64,000 nt of DNA from Strigamia acuminata. Its lineage: Eukaryota; Arthropoda; Chilopoda; Geophilomorpha; Linotaeniidae. Shown one piece after another: positions 37,218-53,725 of this stretch. The first letter of the stretch is position 1; each line of letters starts with the position of its first letter. Position numbers and translations under genes: made by a program. The stretch is taken from positions 19,156,001 to 19,220,000 of the forward strand of contig OX442316.1 of NCBI GenBank assembly GCA_949358305.1. The letters are read 5' to 3'. The notes under the pieces were generated by a model. It was not told the DNA's origin, did not search any database, and was given only the letters and a program-made list of their open reading frames with translations.

Positions 37218-37876
37218 AAAAGCAAGGAAGCAAAACAGCGTTACAACAACTTTTCTTTTCTCTTCTTTCGTGTGTGCTCAACGGAACAACGCGTGGCTAT
37301 GAGATGATTTGTCCAGCAATAATTATGAATAACTTTTATTTTATTTTATTTTCATTTTAATTGTTTTTGAATTCTTTTTTCGTTGCATCGAGTAAACACA
37401 TATCACGTGAATCAAAAGGGGGTTGTTTAAGGCGGGGTTTAAGAAAAATTGTAAATTTGTAGATTTTAAATTTAAAACACCGATCTGTGTTTATCTTGTA
37501 GTGCCATTTTTTTTACGATGCGCTTTTATACGAGGTAAGATATTTTTGTTATAAATTTTATGTGTGTATGCGTGTAATTATGTTTATTCAAACGTGCCAA
37601 ATGCATTCGTGCTCAGTTATAACATTCTTCCTTCTTTGAAACAAATTGCCATACGGTTCACCTTCCTTTTTTTTTATTATTATATTATTAATATTATTTA
37701 AGAAGTCATTCCACATTTCTTGTTATCAATCTTGCAACAGATTGTATCAGCGGATGGTGATGTTATTTCGTTAACGATTTTTTGTACACGTATTTAGTTT
37801 TTATTAAATTGTTAACGAAGAAAGTGTCCATTAAAGAGTGAATTCAGATTTCGAATACCGCTAGATTTTTTTCTTT
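37218..37876. other. Intergenic region between convergent EXT1 and RFC1
   Basis: These 659 bp are AT-rich 3' flank with no convincing ORF and no recognised repeat beyond short (TATT) runs near 37335-37355 and 37675-37700. It probably holds the two 3' untranslated regions. Confidence 0.6.
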
Positions 37877-40800
37877 TCACTGTGTTCGTCCGCGAGCTTT
37901 CGACATCCTTTTAGGTTTCCGGATCTTCTTCATTTCGACCACTGCGACATTATCATCTTTTTCCTCCTCCTCCTCCACCATCACCTCTTCGTCGTCGTCG
38001 TCTTCTTGCCCCTCCGGTTCGCCTTCGCGACTGACGGTCGTGGTTTTCTTGACGGTCGACATCGCCGCGTATGGAGTCTTGTGGCCGCACCTGTTGTAAG
38101 CGCGAGTAAACGCGCCTTTTATCTGTCGGCAAATTTTCGTCATTTATCTTTTTTCTATTTCAAGTGTTAATTTTTTTTTCCAGACCTTGGGCGACACTCC
38201 ACTCATCGGATCTTCTCGACCAGGCCAAGAAGTCAATTCCACCAAATTGTCCCAGTCTTCACGGATCAGATCATACGCCTTCATTACAGCCACGGAACGA
38301 CCGACCAGCGATGGGTCCTGCAGACGCAGCGGGCCGGCAATGGACTCGCGGAGCAAATAGACGTAATCTGTGTTGACGTTTGTTTTGTTGCCGGAAATTC
38401 TGAACGAAAAAGAAAAAAATATTAGGACCAGAACTGCACGGGAACCACCGACCACTAACCGTAAGTGCATGTGCATGGCGAGTTCTTGGGAAATGCGGTC
38501 CAATTTTCCACGGCGGGAATTTTTACCCAACCACGACGGAAAATTAATCTGACACGAAGATCGGCATTTGAGCAGTTCTCCTGGCACGATGCTCGAAAAA
38601 ACGGCCTAAATTAAGAGGTAAACAAAAATAGATTCGTCAAGACGACCAAGATACAGTACTTGGACGGGAAGCAGGCTCCAATTTTCTGGGCGCATCAACT
38701 TTTCCACCACATCTCCGTCGCACAAACAGTCGGCCGCGCGACTCAGTAAACGAAGCAGTTGCGATTGCGTTTTCCTGAAATTAGTTAATTTATTAATGAA
38801 TGAATTAATTAATTAATACCGCGGAGAGAAATGATTCGTACCCTGCCGGCTTCATGCGGATGTAATTCTCCTGAACGAAAAGCGGCGCAATGGAATAATC
38901 GTAGAAGAAGAGTTCGTTCTTTTCGTGGATGTTCATCTTTTCATGAGCTTCCGCGTCGAATACTTGCCGGCACGCTTCGAACGAATTCTGCGAGACATTC
39001 GAGGCGCGTGTAAAAAACGAGCGCGACATTAGTGGCGAGTCTAAGTCTATCGCTTACCAGTTTGGCGTCTTTTTTGAAATTCACGGCTGAGGAGGATCCG
39101 TCCCGCGTCGACATTAGACACAGGTGGTGAATCACCTGGCGGACGTCGTGTTGCGACGCCTCGACCAATTCGTGTACGGTTTTGGAAGACACGGCGAAGT
39201 TCTCTTTGAAGCAAATGCTCATCATGGCGCCCTGCGAAGAAAGAAGTAACAACGACGTTAACTACTACCCTCGTACCGGTATTTTACCGGTATTTTTACT
39301 CTCGCACTTTAATTTGTTCGACGCGAGGCTTTGTGAATCTAAGATCGAAGCAATAATTGCTCAACGAGCGTATTTTCGGATGGTTGCGGTCATTGCACAG
39401 GCAAATGATTGGCACTTTGGTTGATTTTATTAACTGAATCAATTCTTGAACTCCGCCTCGGTCTTCGTTGCCCGCCATTCCGTCCACTTCGTCCATGATG
39501 AGACAATGCCGACCGGTGCTGGACATTTCACCTTACAATACCAAACAAATCACTTCTTCGTTTCTGCATTTTGTTTTGGAAAATAAAATACGCACTCGTC
39601 AACGAACGGTTGTTCAACAGGTTGCCCACTTCGTCTCGCAGGCTACGTTTCGAGCGGGTGTCGGATGCGTTCAGTTCCACGAACTTGTAACCGGCTTCCT
39701 GCAAAGGAGGAGTTGGTGAAATGAAAATGAGACCAAAAATCAAAGGCCACTTGCGGATACTACCTCGCAAACCAGCTGCGCGCTCGTCGTTTTGCCCACT
39801 CCGGGCGGCCCGGAGAGCAAAGCCGCTTTCAGCGCGGATCCGTCTTTCGAATTCGACCAACGACTTTGCTGTTTTTTCCTCTTCGTTTCGCCCTCGTCGA
39901 GGTTCTTCTCTCTCCAATCGGACAACCATTTCAAAAGTTTCTTCGTGTTGCTCTTATCGCCCTGCTGTCCGATGATGTGTTTCAAACAGGTCGGTTTGTA
40001 CTTGTCGACCCACATAGAGGAAGCCTCGCTCGTCTTGGGCATCAACACCGTCAACTAGAAATTTTTATTTATTTTATTTATTTATTTTTATTTGCTTATT
40101 CATTGTTATTAGTAATTTGCAACTCGCCTTCGGTTCGGCCGCGCAAAAAGATGTCGACGTGGACGCGTCTCGACTAACTTTCGTCCTCTTCCGAGGAACT
40201 TGGACGATCGGAAGGGTGGTTGGACACTTCTTCTTTGCGGGATGTTCGTCGATCGGCATCGAACACCTCTTCTTTCCCTGGCGCGTCCGTATCATATCGA
40301 GCACTTCGTCTTCGTCGATTTGTTTCGTTCCTAATTTCGCGGCCTGTTTCGAGAATGTTCAAAACGTTCGACACCGAAAGTGAAGTGACCAATTAATTGA
40401 ATTACTTTTTCCAGTTTGCTCGGTCCGGCTTCCGCGCCGACCACCATGAAAGACGTATTTTTGCTGATCGACTGGGTAACTTTCCCGCCGTACTTTCTGA
40501 TCAACTCGGCGGCCTCCTCTCGTTCGAGGCTGGTCAAAACGCCAGTGATGACGAACGTGAGCCCGGCCAAACAATCGTCTTCGCCCTTCGCAGAAAAATA
40601 TTTACTCGTTAAAATACTCGTTAAAATATTCTCCCGTTACGCGTACCTCGGGAATTTCTTTCGACCCCGGAGCCAGAGGACCCAATCGGTTTTTGTACTC
40701 CCAATAATTCGTCTTTTTGGCACTCGATTTGCCCTCCTTTTCGTCGTCGGTCGTCGTCTTCTCGGGCGTCGTCGTTTGCCGCCCATTTTTGCTAAGAGTT

Positions 40801-41380
40801 TTCTCTACGACCATGGCGTTTACGTTTTCATTGACATTTACAGCGGCTTTTTTCTGCTCGCTTTGTTTATCCAGCTCGTCCAACTGTCTCAGAGTTTCTT
40901 CAAAGTCACTGTCGTCGTCGAAAAAACTGGTCGACTCGACTTTTTTTTTCCTTTCCACCGGTCGTTTCCCGAAATAATCGGACGCGGTCGTGACGGGCGC
41001 CGCCAATTTATTATCACTGCCAACATCGACGGTTTCTCGTTTCTCCTTTTTTTTACACGGCGCGGGAGAATCGTCCAAATCGGAATCTTTGGAAACAGAA
41101 AAAAAAAGAAAGAAAGAATAATTCAGTGAGTGCCAAAGATTTGTCGGACGGAGTAAACTCACCAGATTCTAAGAAAACGAGCGGTTTTCTTTTGTTTTTC
41201 TTCGTCGGCGCCGATTGTTGGGCGCCATTTCTTTTATTTCTATCATCGCCACCGACTTTCGATTTCGTACTCGGAAGCCTGCCGAAATATTTTCGGATGT
41301 CCTGCCAAGGATAAAAAGTAAGAGCACGAAATGTAATTTACACGATACGAAATTCGGTCCCAAACGCGCCGACCTACCAT
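37877..41380 (-). CDS. RFC1: Replication factor C subunit 1
   Basis: Fourteen exons join in phase to 878 residues: 41380-41378, 41301-41163, 41086-40647, 40585-40406, 40343-40128, 40054-39764, 39698-39596, 39531-39308, 39231-39058, 38987-38842, 38774-38660, 38605-38460, 38399-38186, 38122-37877. The first coding exon is the ATG alone, completing the RFC1 start MDIRKYFG. Domains: BRCT ([20 protein letters not shown]), AAA+ ATPase with Walker [10 protein letters not shown] and Walker [18 protein letters not shown], sensor region [12 protein letters not shown], then the C-terminal clamp-loader region with [14 protein letters not shown] and [20 protein letters not shown]. The N-terminus is shorter than in human (1148). 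Intron 5 needs a GC donor (AAG|GCGAGT). Role: loading PCNA during DNA replication. Confidence 0.95.
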
Positions 41381-41945
41381 CTTTGAAAATGGATGAAGCG
41401 TGACGTCAGTGCGAGTTCCTAAATTCACTACGCTACAATTCGGACGCGGGAAACCAAAAATTCCACGGTGGCGACAACAAACGGATCTCGAGTGGATATT
41501 GTGATGGCAGAAGGTTCAAGCAGGTTATTTACAGAGTCGACGAAGTGTTAACTAAACTAATAAATAAATATATTCTCCGGTATTAGATTTAAAAAAGATT
41601 GGTCGAACCATTCGTCGTCTCCGAAACCGACGTCGGCAAAGCGAGGGAAAGGAACGGTATATAAGTATAAGTATATAATTTAAATGCCCAGAATTAGATA
41701 TATTTTCTATCGTACCGATGCGATGTGCGCGCTGCGCGGGCGTACCCTCTTGATCGCACGCTCGCGCAGTGGACTCGACAAACGTATCGATCGATCGACG
41801 CGGAACGGTTCTTAATGCAGGAAAGCCACCATTTTTGTTTAGAGAGCACGTCGCTCTATTTACTAAATATTTCGCGAACTCGAAATGAATTAGACCCTTG
41901 CTTTTTTAAAAGATAATAATTGGCGGCGGCAGTTTATTCGCAATC
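41381..41945. other. RFC1-PASK spacer with a doubtful small spliced ORF
   Basis: This 565-bp divergent spacer contains a possible small gene on the plus strand. An ATG at 41504 begins MAEGSS, followed by a GT-AG intron (41524-41586) and FKKDWSNHSSSPKPTSAKRG (exon 41587-41656). Read through, it stops after about 38 codons. Splicing instead to 41698 opens a further frame to 41916, but that intron would be only 41 bases, shorter than any confirmed intron here. I do not recognise the peptide. Confidence 0.25.
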
Positions 41946-45509
<3,564 letters not shown>

Positions 45510-45583
45510 CGATTTGTAATTTAATTTTTAAACTTTTACTAACAATAAATATCTACATCGATAACAAATTTCTTTTCAACTTT

Positions 45584-47160
45584 TTAACACGTCAATTCTC
45601 GTTTGAACAAAGCGTCGTCGGGATCCGATTGCACCGCAACGCGCTCCTCGCGCCACGCGTCGCCCTCTTGCCAGCAGCTCGCGCGGCACGTGTACACGAT
45701 GACCGAGCCGAACTCGATGGCGCAATCTGCCAATAAATCATCATCTTGATAATCAAATCAAATCAAATCAAATGTAATGCAAATTCTCACCATCGCTCTC
45801 TTCCGGATGGAGGTAGTCCACCGCCGACGGCATCAACTGGAATTCAAACATTCGTTTTTCGCCGCACATTTGGCAATCGCCCGGATCCAACAGGTCCTTG
45901 CCAGCCGGTGCCACGAGCAGCGGGCCGGCGTCTGCGTCGCGCGAGTATCTGCGATTTAAAGAAACAAAAAGAAGGAAGAGTAAACAAATTAAGCGCATGT
46001 ATTCTATAATTAATACAGAGTAATCGTCACCTCAACAGCTGTTGGGGACACAGTCGTAATTTGGATAGTAGTTTGTGGAAAACGCGGTCTCCGTGCTTCG
46101 GCAAACACTTTTCGTAGTTCTCGCCAACTCCTTCGTCGCTGCAAATTTAAAACAATTCAATTCAATTCAATTCACGTTTTAAATTTTAATTTTAATTTGA
46201 GATTCACATTTTATTAAATTCGTTGAAATTGACTCCGTCTCGCTTCTGGTAGCGAGCGAGCAAATCTCTTTCGTGCTCGTTGAGTTGATTTTGCGATTGC
46301 ACGTTGGGCGGTGGCGGCTCGTCGACCACCGCGAGAAACCAACACTTCAAGACTACGCTCACGTCTTTGGGCGTCCGCGGCGGCTTGGAGAAAAGAAGCG
46401 TGGTCGTGTCGGGGTCGGGCGCCTCCGGAGTCTCGACCGTGATGGTTCCCTCGTCGGGCGATTCCATTTCGGCACTCGCTTCCGATTCCAAGCCAACGGC
46501 TCCTTCCATCGCGTTGTTGCCGGCAGCGTCGTACAAGTCCAAATCGAATCTGAAATCGTCCATTAGGTTCTTGTTGTGGTCGTCGGTCCAACAATTTTGA
46601 TTGTTCAAATTGCCGTTATCCTCGTGCCAGTCGTCGGCATTCTCGAGCCACTCGTCGTGATGTCCTCCCCTCGCATTGCTGCCAATGCTGCCGCCTACAT
46701 CGCTCGTACCGAGACCGACAGGGCCCAGTTTTTGACTTCGAATTGCCACCCAACTGCAAATACACATCTTGTTATCAGCTAGGTACAATTTTTTTCAATC
46801 AATTATTCAGTATTGACCTATCAGAATTGCTCCAACACGAATCGTTGATGCATCCGAAAATGTATACCGATCGGTGGTAAGGGGATCCGTCCAACGGACA
46901 GTACAATTGAACCACTAGGCACGATTCGCGATCGCACACGCGGCATCGGGGGATGGGAATGTTCGCCTGAATCCAATCCTTAACAACAACAAAAATATAT
47001 TTTTTTATTTTTTTAATTTAATTTAATTTAATTTATTTGCTTAAGCACTCACGGGTTTGCCGCCAATTTTGTTCGTGCTCCACGTCACGTCGACGATGTG
47101 CTTGTCCGTGATCCGTTCGTCCAATACTCCCAATAAACATTTCTGATTCTTCTTTGCCAT
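45584..47160 (-). CDS. PDCD2L: PDCD2-like protein (TYPP family)
   Basis: Six exons (47160-47053, 46978-46818, 46753-46208, 46138-46031, 45948-45791, 45726-45584) give 407 residues, longer than human (358) through an acidic insert. The N-terminal TYPP half has NKIGGKPDW, the zinc-like pair CRVCDRESCLVVQLYCPLDG and SPYHRSVYIFGCINDSCWSN. The C-terminal half has GDRVFHKLLSKLRLCPQQLL, RYSRDADAGPLLV, CQMCGEKRMFEFQLMP and IEFGSVIVYTCRASCW. PDCD2/PDCD2L proteins are dedicated chaperones or adaptors for ribosomal protein uS5 in 40S assembly and export (established for the family). It is divergent from PRPF6 with 178 bp between starts, and converges on PASK. Confidence 0.93.
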
Positions 47161-47338
47161 CCCGAGAAAACAAATACACAGTGCACGGTTTTCAAGCCGT
47201 CATGACGTAATTCAGGATTAGCACTTCGGGATTGGTCACATTCATCCGTATCCATGACAACGGGCAGCGAAGGAGGAAAAGGAAATGACGTCAAAAGTAG
47301 AAACATCATCAGAGCTTCTGTAAAACAAACGTTAGACC
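47161..47338. promoter_or_regulatory. Shared 5' region of PDCD2L and PRPF6
   Basis: Only 178 bp separate the divergent start codons, so the two genes must share a compact promoter. TGACGTAA near 47204 and TGACGTCA near 47286 resemble CRE/ATF half and full sites; factor binding is inference. Confidence 0.5.
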
Positions 47339-48194
47339 ATGTCGGTCGTTACCACGAATGTGCTCGTGAATAAAAAGAAAAAGCATTTTATCGGAGTCCC
47401 CGCTCCGCTCGGTTATGTGGCAGGCGTGGGCCGCGGGTAAGCGCTCGTCAAAAACTCATAATGAATGAGTACTGTACGCTATTTACATTTTGACATTTAT
47501 TTTCAGAGCTACGGGATTTACTACCCGGTCAGATATCGGACCCGCTCGCGATGCAAATGACGTTTCGTAAGTCGTGCGAATAAATGAATTTGAATACAAT
47601 AAAATGTATAATTCTAAAAGCGTGTACGTTTGAATAGGGATGACCGTCATGCGCCGCCAAGTAAACGTAAAAAGCAACAAGAACAAAAGGAGGATGAAGA
47701 CGACGACGAGGATTTGAACGACTCGAATTACGACGAGGTAATTTGTAACGCGTAGAACGCTTGAATTTGAACGATAATGAACAAATTATTCTTGTGATTC
47801 AGTTTGCCGGCTACGGTGGAAGTCTTTTCAGCAAAGACCCCTACGATAAGGATGACGAGGAAGCAGATGCCATTTACGAAGCCATCGATAAACGAATGGA
47901 CGAGAAGAGGAAGGAGTACAGGGAGATGCGGCTCAAAAAAGAGCTGGAAAAATATCGGCAGGAGCGACCGAAAATTCAGCAACAGTTTTCCGATTTAAAA
48001 GTACATCTGCGATTGAAAAATAGAAAATTATTCATTTATTTATTTATTTATTCATTATTTCAATTGGTTTGCAGAGGAAATTGTCGGAAGTATCGGAAGA
48101 CGATTGGAAAAACGTGCCTGAGGTGGGCGACGCGCGCACCAAGAAGCAACGGAACCCGAGATCGGAAAAGTATAAATTGTTTACTTTTTTTTTA

Positions 48195-48227
<33 letters not shown>

Positions 48228-50734
48228 GTTTGTTTTATTAGATTTACGCCAATGCCGGACAGTTTTCTGGCAAAAGCAGCCATGGGCTCGGAGAGTGTTT
48301 CGGCCCTCGATCCTCAATTGCAACAGTACGGCGGTTTAAACACGCCGTTTCCTGGCGCACCAGGATTCGCCACGCCCGGCATGTTGACTCCCAGCGGCGA
48401 TTTGGATCTGCGCAAAATCGGCCAGGCGAGAAACACGTTGATGGACATCAAACTGAATCAGGTGTCCGATTCGGTGTCGGGGCAGACGGTGGTCGATCCG
48501 AAAGGCTACCTCACCGACCTGCAGTCGATGATTCCCACTCACGGCGGCGACATAAGCGACATAAAGAAAGCGCGGCTGCTCTTGAAGTCGGTGAGGGAGA
48601 CAAATCCGAATCACGCTCCGGCTTGGATCGCGTCGGCACGTCTCGAAGAGGTGGTGGGAAAAATCCAAACGGCCCGAAATTTGATCATGAAGGGATGCGA
48701 AGTGTGTCCGAAATCGGAAGACGTGTGGCTGGAAGCTGCCCGCTTGCAACCGGGTGACACGGCCAAAGCCGTGATAGCCCAAGCGGCTCGTCATTTACAG
48801 AATTCTGTTCGTATTTGGATCAAAGCGGCCGATTTGGAGTCAGAAATCAAAGCCAAGCGCAGAGTTTATCGCAAAGTGAGTACAAGTAAAAATAAGGTAC
48901 AAATGTACCTACAAATGTATAAATTGTCTAAATTTCCTTTTGAAGGCGTTGGAACACATCCCCAACTCGGTTCGTCTTTGGAAAGCGGCCGTCGAATTGG
49001 AGGAGCACGAGGATGCGCGCATCCTGTTGAGTCGTGCGGTGGAATGTTGCGCGACCAGCGTCGAACTTTGGCTCGCGTTGGCGAGGCTCGAGACGTACGA
49101 GAATGCCCGAAAGGTTCTGAACAAGGCGCGCGAAAATATTCCCACCGACAGACAAATCTGGATCACGGCGGCCAAGTTGGAGGAGGCACACGGCAACGAG
49201 CACATGGTGGACAGGATCGTGGAGCGAGCCATCGCGTCGTTGCGCGCCAACATGGTGGAAATCAATCGCGAGCAGTGGATCAAGGGGGCGGTCGAGTGCG
49301 AGAAGGCGGCGTCCGTGCTCACTTGCCAGGCCATCATTCGAACCGTCATCGGCGTGGGCGTCGAAGACGAAGACCGGAAGCACACGTGGATGGAAGACGC
49401 GGAGTCGGTAATGTTTGATCACGTTGTTCCCATTAACATTAACATTAAATGAAATGAAATTGACAGTGCGCCTCGCAAGGAACGTACGAGTGCGCGCGAG
49501 CCATTTACGCGCACGCGCTCGCCGTCTTCCCCAGCAAGAAGTCGATTTGGTTGCGGGCGGCGTACTTCGAAAAAAACCACGGTACGCGCGAATCTCTCGA
49601 GACGCTTCTTCAGCGTGCCGTCAATCACTGTCCCAAAGCGGAAGTGCTTTGGTTGATGGGAGCGAAATCCAAATGGCTGGCGGTGAGTTTGATGAGTGTT
49701 TAGTTATTTATTTAATTACTTTATTCATTTATTTATTTATTTGTTTATTTATTTATTCAAAATTAATTCAGGGCGACGTGCCTGCAGCTCGGAGCATTTT
49801 GGCGTTGGCCTTTCAAGCCAACCCGAACAGCGAAGAGATTTGGTTGGCCGCCGTGAAATTGGAAAGCGAGAACAACGAGTTCGAACGCGCCCGCCGCCTG
49901 CTGGCTCGCGCCCGCGGAAGTGCGCCCACTCCTCGCGTGATGATGAAGTCGGTGAAACTCGAGTGGGCGCTCGACGAAATTAGCCGAGGCCTGGAACTGT
50001 TGGACGAGGCGGTGGATCTGTATTCCGATTTCCCCAAGCTGTGGCTCATGCGCGGTCAAATCTTCGAGCAGAGTGGTAAACTGGAGAAGGCTCGCGACGC
50101 CTACTCGGAAGGCCTCAAGAAATGTCCCACTTCCATCAACCTGTGGCGACTGTTGGCCAACCTGGAGGAGAAGTGCGGCCAGCAGATCAAAGCGCGTTCG
50201 GTGATCGAGAAGGCGCGACTCCGCAATCCGCAAAATCCCGAGCTGTGGCTCGAAGCGATCCGCATCGAATTCCGCGCCGGTTTCAAGGAAATTGCGCGCA
50301 CGCTCATCGCCAAGGCGATGCAAGATTGTCCGAACGCCGGCATCCTGTGGGCCGAAGCCATTTTCATGGAGAACCGACCGCAGAGGAAGACGAAAAGCGT
50401 GGACGCGCTCAAGCGATGCGAGCACGATCCGCACGTGCTGCTCGCCGTCTCCAAGCTGTTTTGGACCGAACACAAACTGGGCAAATGCAGGGAATGGTTT
50501 AACCGCACTATCAAGATCGACCCCGATCTCGGAGACGCTTGGGCCTACTACTACAAGTTCGAGCTGCTGCACGGCACCGAGGACCAGCAGGAGGAGGTGA
50601 AACGACGATGCACGAGCGCGGAACCGCACCACGGGGAGAAGTGGTGCGCCGTTTCCAAAGACATCGTCAATTGGCGCCTACGCACCGAAGAAATTCTCGT
50701 CTTGGTGGCAAACAGCGTGGGCGACATCAATTGA
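47339..50734 (+). CDS. PRPF6: Pre-mRNA processing factor 6 (U5 snRNP)
   Basis: Nine exons (47339-47436, 47507-47566, 47638-47737, 47803-48000, 48075-48169, 48242-48875, 48946-49407, 49467-49682, 49772-50734) give 941 residues, the same length as human PRPF6. The PRP1 N-terminal domain opens with [20 protein letters not shown] and [10 protein letters not shown], then [20 protein letters not shown]. Helical HAT/TPR repeats fill the rest (for example [40 protein letters not shown]). The protein bridges U5 and U4/U6 in the tri-snRNP. The last exon, 963 bases, is by far the longest. Exons with no intron loss relative to each other all keep phase. Confidence 0.96.
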
Positions 50735-50920
50735 AGAAACAAGCACATTTTAATTTTATATCTCATCACCTAAAAATTAGTAGATTAAACATGTCGTTTT
50801 CTTTTCTTTGTTAAGTATATATATTTACAGTCAATTGGCTCAATTTTGTCAAAATGATTTCTATTTCTATTTCTTTCTTTCTTTCTTTCTTTCTTATTCT
50901 TTCTTATTTTGTTACGAACA

Positions 50921-53437
50921 TCAAAGCAACAGCATGTTGCTCGGCTGTTCGAGGTTTTGCTTGAAAGCAGACAGCCACTGGGCACCCACGGCGCCGTCGA
51001 CCACTCTGTGGTCGCAACTCAGAGTCACGCTCATCACGCCCGACACCCGAAATCCGCGTTCGTCTTTGGAGTCTGGAACGAGCATTTTTTCCGTCGCACC
51101 AACCGCCAAGATACAAGCCTGCAAAAATTGCAAAATTGCAAAATTTCCAAAATTCCCAAAATTCCCAAAATTCCCAAAATTCCCAAAATTCCCAAAATTC
51201 CCAAAATTCCCAAAATTGCACAATTCATTTACCTGAGGTGGATTGACAATCGCGCAAAAGTTCTTGATGCCGTACATTCCTAAATTCGAAATGGTAAACG
51301 TTCCGCCCTGGAACTCGTGAGGCTGCAGTTTGCCCTCTCTCGCTTTCGCGGACAACGCCTTGATCTCGCGGCTGATCGTCACCAATCCCTTTTGGTCGGC
51401 TGCGAACACTATGGGCGTGATGAGGCCGTTGGGCGTGCTCACGGCCACGTTCACGTCCACGCTTTCGTACCTGCGATTAATTCATTAAAGAAATAAATAA
51501 ATAAATAAATTCATTCATTCATTGAATTTCTCAACTGTCTGATGATCGTTTCCATCCAGGACGAATTGGCTTCGGGCACTTTGCGGCACGCCTGCGCCGC
51601 CGCCTTGATTATGAAATCGTTGACGGAAAGCTTCACTTCTTCCTTGGCCAACATTTTATTCATTTCCTCGCGTAATTTCAGACATCCGTCCATGCGCACG
51701 TCGACGGTCAGGTAATAGTGGGGAACGGTTTGTTTCGATTCCAGCAGTCGACGCGCAATCACAAGTCTGATGTTGGACACCGCAGCGTCCGTGAACTTGG
51801 CCGGAGAACCGAACGCACCGCCGGCTGCGGGGGCGCCGGCGGGAGGGGCGCCGGCCGGGGGGGCGCCGGCCATCTTGACGGGACCCATCTTCACATCCTT
51901 GGCAACGATTCGGCCACCGGGTCCGCTGCCACGTCCGATGGCCTAGAAGAAATATGCAATTGTATTGAACAACGAGAAAATTCAACTTGTAAATTCACTT
52001 GTAAATCTATGCGGCTTTCCGCTGCCACTTTTCTCGCAAAGGGGCTCGCGAAGACTCGTCCGGCCGGCGGCGAGGCGGACCGGATACCTTTCGGAGCGGC
52101 TTTGGTGGCGGACGGTGCGGAGGCCGGCGGACCCGAGGCGGGGGCAGGGGCTGCAGCAGCGGCCCCTGCGTCCTCGTCCGCACCGGGAACGTAGTTTCTA
52201 AAAGCTGCCACATCGGCTTCGTTTTCCACAATGATGCACAGCAACTTGAAAATTCATTTTCATTAGGTAATTTAATTTAATTTAATTAATGTAATATAAT
52301 GTAATTCAATTGATTGATTGATTGATTGATTGATTTCACCTTTCCGATCGGAACGTTCTTGGATCCGGCCGGAATGATTATTTTTGCCAAATAACCTTCG
52401 TCGGGAGTTTCGAAGCCCATGGTCGCTTTGTCCGTTTCTATTTCGGCCAGCAGGTCACCTTCGTTCAACTTGTCTCCTTCTTTCTTCTCCCACGAAACGA
52501 TCGAGCCCGTCTCCATGGTGGGCGAGAGCGCCGGCAACGGAACGCGTTTGTGAGAGGGTAGACCTGTGAAAAAAATTTGAAAGACATATATTTTTCTTTC
52601 TTTCTGTCTTTTTAATGTACATTTGCACAATTTGACAATTTACCCGACGTGGGGGCCGGTTTGGACGCCGATGTAGGCAGTTTAGGTGATTTAGGTGCGC
52701 CGGCAGGAGGAACTGCGGCAGGTCCATCTTTGGCCACGTAATTTTTAAAAGCGGCGACGTCCGCTTCGTTTTCCACGATGATGCACAGCAACTTGAACAT
52801 TTATTTAATTCATTTAATCATTTAATTACGGATTTATGAATGTAATTGAATCAAATTTATTTCACCTTTCCAATCGGTACGTTCTTGGATCCTGCCGGAA
52901 GCACAATTTTTGCCAAATAACCCTCGTCCGGAGTCTCGAAACCCATGGTGGCTTTGTCGGTTTCTATTTCGGCCAACAGATCGCCCTCGTTCAGTTTATC
53001 TCCCTCCTTCTTCTCCCACGAGACGATCGAACCCGTCTCCATGGTGGGCGACAGCGCGGGCAACGGCACCCGCTTGTGTGCGGGTAAATTAGCATCTGGA
53101 ATGAATTCATTACGGTAGTTTGTTTCGAAATTGCTTCATTTCACTACAAACAATTTCATTACCCGAACAATACAGTCTTTTCAATTTGTCGTCGATCTGT
53201 AACGCTACCGCACGAACTTGTAACCTGCAACGAGTAGTACGATCCGAGTAGTACGAGTAAATGTGTATTATTCCTAGTACTAGTACGTACGTACCTGTTT
53301 TTTCTATTATTAATACCATTATTATTACACAACGATTTGTAGCGAATCGGCAAAAAGGAAATACGTTTCGGAAGATCGACGAGTTTAATTACCGATCTAC
53401 ATATGCCGTTTTTCGGCACTAAAACACTTCGCAACAT
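50921..53437 (-). CDS. DLAT: Pyruvate dehydrogenase E2, dihydrolipoyl acetyltransferase
   Basis: Nine exons (53437-53295, 53224-53163, 53095-52866, 52791-52644, 52563-52340, 52244-51999, 51942-51536, 51470-51233, 51118-50921) give 631 residues. The start [20 protein letters not shown] is a basic mitochondrial presequence; an in-frame ATG 25 codons upstream is less fitting. Two lipoyl domains follow, each with the lipoylated Lys in [10 protein letters not shown] and each coded by a matching exon pair. Then come the E1/E3-binding domain ([16 protein letters not shown]), an Ala/Pro-rich linker, and the acyltransferase domain with [33 protein letters not shown] and the catalytic [10 protein letters not shown]. 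It transfers acetyl groups to CoA in the mitochondrial matrix. Confidence 0.96.
51143..51218. repeat. 9-bp tandem repeat (CCCAAAATT)n
   Basis: About eight copies of a 9-bp unit fill the last DLAT intron, leaving little other intron sequence. Because the unit is a multiple of three, it yields open but meaningless reading frames. Confidence 0.95.
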
Positions 53438-53725
53438 GATGTTTATTTTTTTAACCAAAATTTTTACTTTCCCGTATCGGGCTCCAAAGTCTGTCTGCTC
53501 CCGTTTCGGCACCTAGCGAGTGTTTTCGTTATTATTAATTTATTTATTTCGTTATGTTATACAGTATATTCGATACTAATATAACATTCTCACACATTTT
53601 AACATGTATTAATTATATTAATCATATTATAAATTATATTAACCCATAATTATTTATTTATTCATTTATTCACTCCTTAATCGAGTACGGCAGACCGGGC
53701 CAACTGGCCAAGATGGAAGCCAAAA

